From Boswellia sacra (taxonomy: Eukaryota; Streptophyta; Magnoliopsida; Sapindales; Burseraceae): a stretch of 64,000 bases of DNA. Shown piece by piece: positions 12,836 to 24,357 of this stretch. Every line of letters starts with the position of its first letter. The first letter of the stretch is position 1. The DNA is taken from contig SNVD02008151.1 in assembly GCA_013180625.2 (NCBI GenBank), forward strand, positions 186,001-250,000, in the 5' to 3' direction. The notes under the pieces were generated by a model. It saw only the letters and a program-made list of their open reading frames with translations. It ran no database searches and was not told where the DNA came from. The position numbers and the translations under genes are program-made.

Positions 12836-14764
12836 TGTAGACACTTGATTTTTTAGTCTTCATGAGAAAGTGAAAATGAATTTTGAGCAATGAAAATGAT
12901 CAAAATGCCCTTGGTTGCAAAAAGAAGAGAGTTAAGGAAAAATCGATCGAAAGTTTTGAAAACTAATATGTCATTTTGAAAAATCATAGAAATTAATCTA
13001 AGAGGAATTTCATGATGAATCACATGCCGTTGCAAAGCTACGGATGTCTAGTTTTCACAGAATTTTATGGATCATAAATTGGAGTTGAACTTGAATAGTA
13101 TCAAATGGATGAAGATCAAAGGAGGACTGCATTGGAGAAATGCAAAATAATGAGGTTTGATGGGCTACCACCGGCCGGCGGTCCACCCATAGCTGGCTAG
13201 CTATCCCACTGCTTGTTGGCAGTCCTTACACAATCGACCAGTTGTTCTCCATGTAATTTTGGAAAATTACACCTCTAACTATCCTTTTATGTTTCTTTGC
13301 TTCCTTTTTCAACTCAACCCTTCAACTATATAAACCCTCCTTTTGGTCACTTTTCAATAGACAACAAAAATCTTCTCTTTTCCCTCTTACAGGCATACAT
13401 GAAAATTCAAGGAGTCTTTTCTAGTTCAATATCTTTAGGCATTCTATTGCTCTAAACCCAAAAAGTATACGTCTTGAGAGTAGTCCTCTCTTCTCTCTCA
13501 TTTTTAGGCTTATTTATGCTAGAATGGGCATGTTTAGGTTTTATTTTGATGATTAGAAGCATGTTTAGAACTATTATGATTTGTTCTAACCCTTGTTTGT
13601 TTCGCTAGATGGATAAACGTGTCAAGGTAAGTTCGCTTTTTCCTTCCGTATTTTGAAATATGCTAGGAGTTTAATTTCTTCGTGAATGCTTAGAATCATT
13701 CTTAGGAGCACATGTTAAGGATCATGCTTAAGAGCACATGATTAGAATCATGCTAGGAAGACTTATGATTTTTGAAGCATGCTAGAAAATAGCATAGAAG
13801 AGGCAAGAACTACTTTGCTTGATTGAAATGACATATTGATTGCTTGAATTGAGCTAGAATAGTCATGCTTGATATTGATTGATTGAATTAGGTTGACAAT
13901 GACATGCTTAGGCAGAAATGCCATGATACTATAAACTGTAATAAATTGTGATAAATTGTGCTCGAATAACAATATGTAAAATTGCCATGATAAAATTATC
14001 AAATATAGGCAGAAGTGCCATGATCCTAGATTATGGGTTTGTTTGAATTTTAATTAATTGATTTTTGGATGTATGAATATACCATGAATATTCTATGACT
14101 TGAATGATGCCATGAAAGAGACTTGATAGACATTAAATAAACTTATATATGATGGTGAGAAATTCATTATCTATCGAGTCTCAGAATGAATGTTTATATC
14201 GAATTTATAATATGCATGAATATGCAATGAATGTAATGAGTGGTATGAATGCTATATTTCAAGTGTTTAGAAGTGAATATACTTTATTGTTGAAGAACAA
14301 TGTAATCCTATCCCCTATCCCACATGTTTGAAAAGGAATGTAACTCTATTGTCCTCTCTCTTTCTTTGTATGAATATACAATTGCCATGATTGAAAATCA
14401 CCTTATTTGTTTAGTGAAGATAAAATTGGAAATGTATGCATAAAATGAACCATTTAAGCGGATTGTATAACAACGTAAGCTAATTTTATTTGGTATACCC
14501 TAATAGAGGTCAAATTTTGATCCAGGCGAGGCGAATGGCTCATGTGTAACTTCCTGAACCTATTTCTGAAGGGATGAGGGTAGTTTAGGTCCTAAAGAGA
14601 GGGATCAAATTGGCCCCATTCATTCCCAATTGAATAATTGGATGGTGACTCCATTTCTCCAAAATTGCCCCCGTGGCTCGTTTGTGTTCCCTTAAGTCTC
14701 GAAAGAGGATTTGACACAGTGTTGTAATAGCAAACGCTCTGGCAGGATGAAAGCCCCATTCATA
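12836..14764 (+). mobile_element. 5' LTR of a Tat-type element (LTR-2)
   Basis: It begins TGTAGACACTTGATTTTTTA and ends GCCCCATTCATA, 1929 bp, close in length to the LTR at 9777-11707. A primer site follows at 14766, so it is a 5' LTR with its leader. A TATA-like CTATATAAACCC lies near 13326. The end region has the shared GGATGGTGACTCCATTT block (14639-14655). It is inserted in the leader of the preceding element. Confidence 0.75.
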
Positions 14765-14765
14765 A

Positions 14766-14783
14766 TGGTGACTCCATTAGGGA
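14766..14783 (+). other. Primer binding site of the LTR-2 element
   Basis: TGGTGACTCCATTAGGGA directly after the LTR end. The form TGGcGACTCC...GGGA is what Tat/Ogre elements use with a tRNA-Arg-type primer, so the site is credible but carries a T for C change. The leader extends to about 15349. Confidence 0.6.
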
Positions 14784-15349
14784 TAACAGAAGTTGATTCT
14801 GATTAAGATACCAAATTCTAATACCTTATGTTGTTATTTTAGGTCCTTGCATCACCAAACTTTGCACATAATGAGCATGAACTGCCCAAACTAGTTGTGT
14901 GGCATTGACATAAGAAGTCCTTGGCTCCATTTGACCGTTAGATGACTCATATTGGTGTCACTACCGTTGAGCACATACCACTAAATTGGTATAAAAAGAG
15001 ATAGGCCTAAAGGACCATCTCTCACTCAAAGGAGCCCAGACCATTAGAACCTTGAGACTTAAGCCCATGTAGCTGAATCTGGAAATTTCCAATAGGATGA
15101 ATGTCCAAAAACCATTTTGAAATGCATGCTTCTTGGATGTAAATTTTACATGATTAGAATAACATCGACATAAACCTCATGGAATTATGAACGAATGGCA
15201 CATGTCGAATCAACCATAAGAACAAAATGGGAACACGTTCCATGAGTTAAGGTTATCACGACATTTAGAAGCCATGTTATGATAATAATGGAGAATCTAA
15301 CATCAACTTGAATGATAGAATTAGGAGAGAAAATCTCGCATTCCCACAT

Positions 15350-17266
15350 TATAGACACTAGATTTTTTAGGCTCGATGATGAAATGATGATGAACATTGA
15401 GCAATAAAAATGACCAAATTCCCATGGTAACCAAAGAACGAAAGGTGAGAAGGAATCAATCGAGAGTCTCAAAAGCTGACATATGACTTCAAAAAATCAC
15501 AGAAATTAATCCAGAAGGAATTTGGTAATGAGTCATATACCATTGCATAGCTACAGATGTATAGTTTTTACACAATTTTATGGATTGCAAATCGGAGTTG
15601 AACTCAAAGGGTTATACGCAATCGAATGAATGAAGATCAAAAAGGACTACATTAAAAAAATGCAAAACAAGAGGATTTGGTGGGCCACAATCGGTTGGCT
15701 GTCTACCAATAGTCAGTAGGCTATTAGAGTGCTGGCCAGCGGTCTTCTAAAAGCTGACCGGCTGTTGTCCGTGTAAATTTGTAAAATTTCAATTGAAACC
15801 TTCCTTTTTTGTTTTTCATTCCTTTTTCAACTTTAACCCTCTCTTATATAAACAACCCCGCTCCTCACTTTCCAGGACATAACACAATCCTCTCTTCCCC
15901 TCTTGAAGACACACTTGAGAATTTAAGAAGTTTTTTCTAGTCTAAAATTTTTTGGGCATCTTATTTTGCTCTTAACCTAGAAATGGTACATCCTCAGAGC
16001 TGTTCTTTGTTCTCCCTCCTTACTTCTCCTTTAGTTTGATGCTTAGAAGCCTGTCTAGGATTTTATAGAATTGTTTAATCTTTTATTTGTTTTGCAACGT
16101 GGAAATGCGTATCGAGGTAAGTCATCTTACCCTCTTTTATTAGAATCATGTTTAGGAGTTTACTTTCTTTGCGAATGCTTAGAATCATGCTTAAGAGCAC
16201 ATGATTAGAATCATACTAGGAAAACTTATGATGTTTAAGTATTCTAGGAAATAGCATAGAATAAGTAAGAATTACCATATTTACCCTTGAGTGCTTGAAT
16301 TGGACTAGAGTATCCATATTTGATATTGATTGATTGAACTAGGCCAGAAATGCCATGTTTAGGCTAGAAATACCATGATTGCCATGATTAGGTTAAAAAT
16401 GCCATGATTTATCAAAATTACTATAAAAAGGTCTAGAATTGCCATGCTTAGATAGAATTACCATGATAGAATTATCAAATCTAGGTAAAAGTGTCATGAT
16501 TCTAGATTATGGCTTTGTTTAATTGATTTATGAATGTACGAATATATTATGAATATACCATGATTATGAAGTAATGGTGGACTCACATTGATGGTAAGAG
16601 ACCATTACTTATAGTAATAATTGAATTCATGAATGCGTATGTAGAGGTTTGATAGACATTGAATAGACTCACATATGGTGGTGAGGAATTCTTTATCTAT
16701 CGAGTCTCGACTTGAATGTTTATATCGAATTTATAATGCAATGAATGTTATGAATAATGGATATTCGAAGTATTAGAAGTAGAGTTTATTCTATTATTGA
16801 GGAGCAAATGATGTAATCCTCTTCCCATTCTCTTATGTTTGAAGGAAATGTAACTCTATTCTCCTTCCTCTTTCTTTGTATGAATATACAATTGTATTGT
16901 TGAATATCAACTTACATGTCTTAAAAAAGATAAAATGAACAATGTGTGCATAAAATAAACAATCCTAAATGGACTGCATAATAACATGAGATATTTCTAT
17001 TTTGTATACCCTAGTGGAGGGCGAATTTTGATCTAGGCGGGGAGAATGGCTCATACCTAACTTTTCAAACCCATCCTTGAAGGGATGAGGGTAGTTTCGG
17101 CCCTGAAGGGAGGGATTAAATTGCCCCTCATTCATTCCTAATTGAATAATTGGGTGGCGACTCCATTTCTTAAAACATGTCTATGGCTCGTTTGTGTTCT
17201 CTTAAGTCTTGAAAGAGGCTTTGACACAGTTTCATGGTTGTAAATGATTTGGCAAGATGAAAGCTT
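15350..17266 (+). mobile_element. Third LTR of the same family (LTR-3), end clipped
   Basis: It begins TATAGACACTAGATTTTTTA, aligned with the starts at 9777 and 12836, and runs to GATGAAAG at about 17266, where about ten terminal bases are missing. A TATATAAACAACCCCGC promoter-like block lies near 15846. The tail to 17281 leads to the Copia-A insertion point, and polyprotein gag appears after that insertion. This LTR is probably the 5' LTR of the Tat element whose gag and protease lie at 24358-27311, with a small deletion of the primer site. Confidence 0.7.
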
Positions 17267-17281
17267 GGTTTACCCACATCC

Positions 17282-19122
17282 TGTTAGTCCTAAGGCTACA
17301 TGATAATTTTGATGATAACAATACACATTGATTCATTGAGATTTACTAACATGTTTATTTATGTGCAAGAGTAATATCATTGAAATAATTGTCAAATCAA
17401 GAAAAGGCTTATTAAAATGAAGTGTTGAAGCTAAGGAGAAGACTACATGTTAAAGGCACCAAAGTTTAAGAACAAGGTTTGACTCAAGGAATGTGACACA
17501 TGAGTAATGTTCAATCAATTGGTCATATATATCTCTATAGGTGTCCAAATGACATAATTCTTGAGCCTTTGGAAAGCTTACTCAATTTATAACATTTCAT
17601 ATGTTTTAAAGAAATTCAAATTTCAAGTGCAAGGTTGTCCAAATCATCATGCAAGTTGAAAGACAAATGGAAGCAGCTGACATAAGTACCGAATACTCTT
17701 TTAGACATATCTTGAGCTAGAAAAATCAAAATGACTTGATTATTGCGGCATTGGAAAGAGGACTTAATGAAGCACATTTCATATGTTTTGAAGAAATTTA
17801 AATTTCAAACGAAAGGCCGACATAATTGACATGCAATTCGCTGGACTGACACGGAGAAGAAAAATCAACTCATTTACGCATCGAATGATGTTTTTGTCCA
17901 TATCTTGAGTTAGAGATATCCAAATGACTTGATTCTTATGGCATTGGAAAGATGATTCAATGGATCAGATTTTGTATTCTTTGAAGAAATTCAAATTTCA
18001 AACAGAAGGCTGACATAATACACATGCAAGTTAGTGGACTGACACATGGAAGAAAAATCAAGTCACATGAGCACCGAATGGTGTTTTGGCCACATCTTGA
18101 GCTAGAGATATCCAAATGACTTGGTTCTTGATGCGTTGAAAATCTTATTCAATTTTCCAGATCTTTTATGTTTTGCAGATTTTCAAATTTTAAACGTAAC
18201 ATTGACAAAAATGGCAGACAAGTTTTCAGTTTTTATGGTGGGTAGAAACTTTGGAGTTGGTGTCTTCACTTGATTAAGTTCATCCCATTTGCCTATAAAA
18301 GGAGCCCTTCTCCCATGTATTCAGCAAGAGCAAGAGAAGCATTTATCAAGCAAAAAAAAAAAAAAAAAAGAGAAATATCAAGTCTAGAGAGCTTTTGTAT
18401 TCTTTATCTACTCTTTGAAGAGAGTTATACTTTTGTTGTAAAAATTATCTTTGTTCTTGTATTGTGGTGAGAGTGAGATATTCTTGTAAAGGATAATAGT
18501 TATCCTTGAGAAAACTCTTGTTGTGTGTTATCAAGCTGTCTCTTATACACATCTAGATGTGTATAAGAGACAGGTTGAAGGAAGTTGCCTTGGTGAGGTT
18601 GTTCATCAAGAAGAACTCTTGGTGTGGTGTTATCAAGAGTTGAAGGAAGTTGCCTTGGTGAGGTTGTTCATCAAGAATAACTCTTGGTGTGGTGTTATCA
18701 AGAGTTGAAGAAAGTTGCCTTGGCGAGGTTGTTCATCAAGAAGAACTCTTGGTGTGGTGTTATCAAGGGTTGAACGAAAAAGTCTTGGTGAGGTTGTTCA
18801 TCAAGCAAGTTGTAAAGATTTCTGTAACTTAGTGGAAAGCTTAGCTCATGGAGCTAGGAGCCCGTGGACGTAGGCAAGGTTTGCCGAACCACGTAAATTG
18901 AGTTTGTACTTTCTCTATCCCTTTCCTCTTTACATTTACTTGCACTTGTGATTGTTCTTTATTGCCATTCTCTTGATTACATTCTATTTTCATCTTCTTC
19001 ACCTTTGTTCTTAAGGAAAGATTTAAATAATTTTAATCTTTAAAGAAAAGTTTTCTAAATCTGTTTTTATAAATAAAAACCCAATTCACCCCCCCTCTTG
19101 GGTTGTCATACCTGGGTCAACA
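17282..19122 (+). repeat. Copia-A 5' LTR with two classes of internal tandem repeat
   Basis: The upstream half (about 17560-18200) holds four degenerate units of roughly 185-193 bp, each with a TTGGAAAG...CATATGTTTTGAAGAAATTCAAA core. A promoter-like TATAAAAGGAGCCC lies at 18292-18306. The downstream half (18570-18810) holds about 64-bp units with GTTGTTCATCAAG and CTCTTGGTGTGGTG. The 3' end is C-rich and leads to TCAACA. The LTR would drive transcription and polyadenylation. The 64-bp array is interrupted by adapter sequence at 18536-18573. Confidence 0.85.
18536..18573. other. Nextera mate-pair junction adapter (assembly contaminant)
   Basis: CTGTCTCTTATACACATCT is followed immediately by its exact reverse complement, giving a perfect 38-bp palindrome. 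This is the Tn5 mosaic-end junction adapter of Nextera mate-pair libraries, not genomic DNA. It interrupts the 64-bp repeat array. Translated, it yields the familiar contaminant peptide VSYTHLDVYKRQ. Confidence 0.97.
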
Positions 19123-19177
19123 AGTGGTATCAGAGCAAGGTTGCTCAATTTTTTAAATCTTAATCAATTTTTGAGCT

Positions 19178-20580
19178 ATGACAACTTTTAATTCAACTTC
19201 ATATGTTGAGGGACTTCTATCTCTAGACCTCCATTTTTTAATGGAAGTGATTACTCTTATTGGAAAACTAGAATGAGTATTTTCTTGAAATCTTTTGATT
19301 ATGATTTATGGTCTATTGTTTTGGAAGGACCTTTTGTTCCTACCAAAATTGAAAATGGAGAAAGCATGCTTAAAGAACCTAAAGAGTTTAGTGAAATGAT
19401 AAAAAGAAATTGAGTTTGAATGCTAAAGCTATGAATGTGTTATATTGTGCTCTAGATAGAAATGAGTTTAATATAATATCTACTTGTTCTACGGCACAAG
19501 AAATATGGCACACACTTGAAGTAACTCATGAAGGAACTAGTCGAGTTAAAGAATCCAAAATTAGTATGCTAGTTCATAGTTATGAGCTTTTTAAGATGAA
19601 ATCGGATGAATCAATTTCTGAAATGTTTACTAGATTTACGAATATTATTAATAGTTTGAAATCTCTTGGTAAATCTTATTCTAATGTTGAAATGGTGAGA
19701 AAGATTCTTAGGTGTATACCAAAATCTTGGGAGCCAAAGGTGACGGCAATTCAAGAAGCAAAGGACCTCACAAAACTACCATTAGAAGAACTTATGGGTT
19801 CTCTCATAACTCATGAAATCATCTTGAAGGAGAATGAAGAAGAAGATTGCGATGTGGCAAACATGTGCTTCATGGCTTTTAGAGAAGATGAGGTAAGTAT
19901 TCTAAACCATGATCATGAGCTTTCATATGATGAATTACTTGAAACATTCCAAAATTTAAATGTGCAAGTTGATAAACAAAATTCAAAAATCAATGCTTTC
20001 AAAAAGAAGTCAAAAATCATGTTATCTCAATTAGAAGAGTTGGTAGAAATAAATGAAGCTTTAGAAATGAAAATGAAATTTTAAAGCAAAAAGATTTTGA
20101 AAGTTTGGAAAGTCAAATATATTTTTTAAGAACTGAAAATGAGATTTTAAAACAAAAGGATTTTGATAAATTAGAGAAAGAAAATGTTATTTTGAAAAAG
20201 GAAAATAATGATTTAAGAAATATTGTTGATATTTTTACAAAAAGCACAAAAAATTTGAATTCTATGTTACAAAACCAAAGGTGTGTTTTTGATAAAAGAG
20301 GTTTAGGATATAAAACTCATAAAAATCAAAAGTATTTTAAAAATTATTTTGCTTATGCATCTTCTAGGAATAATCCTAATCATTCATGTACTTATTGTGG
20401 AAGAAAAGGACACAAAGTGCATTCTTGCTATATTAAGAGAAATCCTAATTTGAAACAAATATGGGTTCCAAAAAGTACCATAACTAACCCCCAAGGACCC
20501 AAGAACATTTGGGTACCAAAAAGTCTCTCTTTGAATATTGATTATAGAAACAAAGGAGTGGTAAAAACAAGTGGTACTTA
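19178..20580 (+). pseudogene. Copia-A gag remnant
   Basis: Gag would form the virus-like particle. The ATG at 19178 starts MTTFNSTSYVEG, matching Copia-B at 43276. A frameshift follows near 19220 and another near 19396. The main open stretch 19410-20084 holds the UBN2-like gag core (LNAKAMNVLYCALDRNEF ... SKISMLVHSYELF ... VEMVRKILRC). A one-base change near 20070 shifts frame. The next stretch, 20105-20581, is coiled-coil-like and contains the zinc-knuckle-type CTYCGRKGHKVHSC. Compared with Copia-B, about 110 residues including the first knuckle (CYECKKPGHVKMDC) are missing between KENEE and EDCDVANMC. It keeps the LPLEELMGSL segment that Copia-B lacks. Confidence 0.85.
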
Positions 20581-22210
20581 GATAGTGGATGCTCAAGGCA
20601 TATGACTGGAGATGCCTCCAAGTTCTCAAGATTAATTATGAAGAAAGGAGGATATGTGACCGTCGGTGATAATGCCAAAAGAAGGGTAATTGAACATGGT
20701 GATATTGGTAACCCTTCTTCACCTATTATTAAAGATGTTTTGCTTGTTCATGGTTTGAAACATGATTTGATTAGCATTACTCAATTGTGTGATAAGGGAT
20801 ATTTTGTTACTTTTGAGCCTAATAGAAATGTGATTAAGGATGTTAGTAACAATAAGACATTATTTATTGGTAATAGATGTGGTAATATTTATACAATTGA
20901 TATTGATGTTAATAATCATGTAGAAAATTATTTCATTGTTAATCATGATGCTTGGTTATGGCATAGAAGATTAGGTCATGCTAGCATGGATACAATTTCA
21001 AAAATTTCTAATAATGATTTAGTTGATGGTCTTCCAAAAATAAAATTTGAAAAGGATAAGATTTGTGATGCTTGTCAATTTGGAAAACAAGTGAGAATTT
21101 TTTTTTAAACAAAAGAAATTTATTTCAACAAATAAACAACTACGATTACTCCATTTGATTTTTTTTGGACCATCAAGAACTCAAAGCCTTGGTGGAAAGT
21201 ATTATATTTTTGTTATTGTAAATGATTATTCAAGATTCATTTGGGTGTTATTCTTGAATACTAAAAATGAGGCTATACAAGCTTTTTCAAAATTTGCAAA
21301 AATAGTCCAAAATTAAAAAGGGTATTCTATTGTGTCCATTAGGAGTGATCATGGTGGTGAAGAAGACAATGTTGCATTTGAAAATCTTTGTGATGAAAAT
21401 GGCTTTGAACATAATTTTTCTGCACCTAGAACTCCACAACAAAATGGTATTGTTGAGAGAAAAAAATAGGACTATCCAAGAAATGGCTAGGACCATGTTA
21501 CTTGAAAATAATTGGCCAGAATATTTTTGGGCCGAAGCCGTTAATACCGCATGCTTTATAATTAATAGAGTTGATATTAGAGCTTAATAAATAAAACTCC
21601 TTATGAACTTTGGAAATGAATAAAATCCGACATTGGGTTTTTTAAAGTTTTTGGATGTAAATGTTTTATTTTAAACACCAAGGATAACCTTGGAAAATTT
21701 GATGCAAAAGCCTATATTGGAATTTTTGTTGGCTACTCCAACCATAGTAAAGCATATAGAGTTTTTAACAAAAAGACTCTTGCTATTGAAGAATCTATAC
21801 ATGATTTTGGTGAAACTAATGTGATTACTTCAAAGAATTTAGATGATGATATTGTTGAGGTAGAAAGGCAAATCAAGGAATCAAGGCTTGATGAAAAGAG
21901 CCAAGATGAATTACAACTTCAATAAGAAAAGCTTGAGGAAATAAATGATTCTTCCCAAGAATTACCAAAGGAATGGTGGTATGCAAAAGCTCACCCTAAA
22001 GATCTTATTATTGGTGAACCATCACAAGGTATGAGAACTAGATCTTCTTTTAGAAACTTTTGTAATCATTTTGCATTTGTCACTCAATTTGAATCAAAAT
22101 CTTTTAAAGAATCTGAAAATGATGAAAGTTGGATTTTGGCTATGCACGAAGAATTGAACTAATTTGAGAAAAATCAAGTTTGGGAATTAGTCCCTAGACC
22201 CAAATATGAC
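20576..22210 (+). pseudogene. Copia-A protease-integrase remnant, RT deleted
   Basis: Aspartic protease begins with LDSGCSRHMTGDASKF at about 20578-20625. Integrase follows: HRRLGHASMD and CDACQFGKQ (zinc-binding H and C residues intact) near 20960-21090, then a frameshift near 21100. Catalytic core pieces lie at 21180-21600 (SLGGKYYIFVIVNDYSRF-like, RSDHGGE, TPQQNGIVER), then the linker to about 22190. At LVPRPKYD (22195-22209) the frame jumps to TKPLNQDRF, the RNase H tail, so all of RT and most of RNase H are deleted. The last residues end in a stop at 22276. Several stops are present. Confidence 0.85.
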
Positions 22211-22517
22211 TAAACCCCTTAATCAAGATAGATTTTGCATAATTAGAAGAGAATTAGGCATGTTGGATATGTCTTAATTTTGCTTTAATATGATAATCTT
22301 TGAATGGTAACATATGTTAAGGGGGAGACTATATTTAGGGGGAGTAGTTAATTTGATTACATCTTTTTGATGATAACAAAAGGGGGAGAAATAGTTGGAT
22401 TGCTTATATTCATAACAAGTGCCATCCTCTTGCTTATTCTTGATTTTATTTTCATTCTAGATTTTAGATATTATTTTAAAGCAATCAATGGTTTGTCATC
22501 ATCAAAAAGGGGGAGAT

Positions 22518-24357
22518 TGTTAGCCCTAAGGCTACATGATAATTTTGATGATAACAATACACATTGATTCATTGAGATTTACTAACATGTTTATTTATGT
22601 GCAAGAGTAATATCATTGAAATAATTGTAAAATCAAGAAAAGGCTTATTAAAATGAAGTGTTGAAGCTAAGGAGAAGACTACATGTTAAAGGCACCAAAG
22701 TTTAAGAACAAGGTTTGACTCAAGGAATGTGACACATGAGCAATGTTCAATCAATTGGTCATATATATCTCTATAGATGTCCAAATGACATGATTCTTGA
22801 GCCTTTGGAAAGCTTACTCAATTTATAACATTTCATATGTTTTAAATAAATTCAAATTTCAAGTGAAAGGTTGTCCAAATCATCATGCAAGTTGAAAGAC
22901 AAATGGAAGCAGCTGACATGAGCACCGAATACTCTTTTAGACATATCTTGAGCTAGAAAAATCAAAATGACCTGATTATTGCGGCATTGGAAATAGGACT
23001 TAATGAAGCACATTTCATATGTTTTGAAGAAATTCAAATTTCAAACGGAAGGCCGACATAATTGACATGCAATTCGCTGGACTGCACAGAGAAGAAAAAT
23101 CAACTCATTTAAGCACCGAATGATGTTTTATCCATATCTTGAGTTAGATATATCCAAATGACTTGATTATTATGGCATTGGAAAGATGATTCAATGGATC
23201 AGATTTCATATTCTTTGAAGAAATTCAAATTTCAAACAGAAGGCTGACATAATACACATGCAAGTTGGTGGACTGACATATGGAAGAAAAATCAAGTCAC
23301 ATGAGCACCGAATGGTGTTTTGGCCACATCTTGAGCTAGAGATATCCAAATGACTTGGTTCTTGATGCGTTGGAAAGCTTGTTCAATTTTTCAGATCTTT
23401 TTAGTTTTGAAGATTTTCAGATTTCAAACAGAACATTGACAAAAATGGCAGACAAGATTACAGTTTTTATGATGGGCAGAAAATTTGGAGATGGTGTCTT
23501 CACTTGATTAAGTTCATCCCATTTGCCTATAAAAGGAGCCCTTCTCCCATGCATTCAAGAAAAGCAAGAGAAGCATCTATCAAGCAAAAAACAAGAGAAA
23601 TATCAAATCTAGAGAGCTCTTATATTCTTTATCTACTCTTTGAAGAGAGTTGTACTTTTGTTGTAAAAATTTATTTTGTTCTTGTATTATGGTGAGAGTG
23701 AGATCTTATTGTAAAGGATAAAAGTTATCATTGAGAGAACTCTTTCCTTGGTGAGTTTGTTCATCAAGAAGAACTCTTGGTGTGGTGTTATCAAGAGTTG
23801 AAGGAAATTGCCTTGGTGAGGTTGTTCATCAAGAAGAACTCTTGGTGTGGTGTCTGTCTCTTATACACATCTAGATGTGTATAAGAGACAGGGTGAGGTT
23901 GTTCATCAAGAAGAACTCTTGGTGTGGTGTTATCAAGAGTTGAAGAAAGTTGCCTTGGCGAGGTTGTTCATCAAGAAGAACTCTTGGTGTGGTGTTATCA
24001 AGGGTTGAACGAAAAAGTCTTGGTGAGGTTGTTCATCAAGCAAGTTGTAAAGATTTCTACAACTTAGAGGAAAGCTTAGCTCATGGAGCTAGGAGCCCGT
24101 GGACGTAGGCAAGGTTTGCCGAACCACGTAAATTGAGTTTGCACTTTCTCTATCCCTTTCCTCTTTACATTTACTTGCACTTGTGATTGTTCTTTATTGG
24201 CATTCTCTTGATTGCATTCTATTTTCATCTTCTTCACCTTTGTTCTTAAGGAAAGATTTTAATAATTTTAATCTTTCAAGAAAAGTTTTCTAAATCTGTT
24301 TTTATAAATAAAAACCCAATTCACCCCCCCTCTTGGGTTGCAATATCTGGGTCAACA
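22518..24357 (+). repeat. Copia-A 3' LTR
   Basis: Direct copy of 17282-19122, with the same degenerate 190-bp units, the TATAAAAGGAGCCC box (23529-23542) and the 64-bp array (about 23740-24040). It is preceded by the polypurine tract. The array contains the second adapter junction at 23854-23891, so its unit count is unreliable. Confidence 0.9.
23854..23891. other. Nextera mate-pair junction adapter (assembly contaminant)
   Basis: Identical 38-bp palindrome to 18536-18573, again inside a 64-bp repeat array. The reading CTTGGTGTGGTGT is cut and resumes GGTGAGGTTG, so part of a repeat unit is missing or collapsed at the junction. Confidence 0.97.

Larger units (their letters stand above)
17282..24357 (+). 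mobile_element. Copia-A: complete, internally deleted Ty1/copia retrotransposon
   Basis: Two LTRs of about 1840 bp (17282-19122, 22518-24357) start TGTTAG and end GGTCAACA. The element is flanked by the 5-bp duplication CATCC (17277-17281, 24358-24362). The primer site TGGTATCAGAGC is at 19125-19136 and the polypurine tract AAAAAGGGGGAGAT at 22504-22517. Coding content runs gag, protease, integrase, then jumps to the last few residues of RNase H, so RT and RNase H are deleted. The LTRs are very alike by eye, suggesting fairly recent insertion. Both LTRs carry an artificial adapter junction. The element cannot move alone. Confidence 0.92.

Noticed and set aside
18523..18708. Small open frame containing VSYTHLDVYKRQ
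   Set aside because: It is translation of the Nextera junction adapter plus LTR repeat, not a gene.
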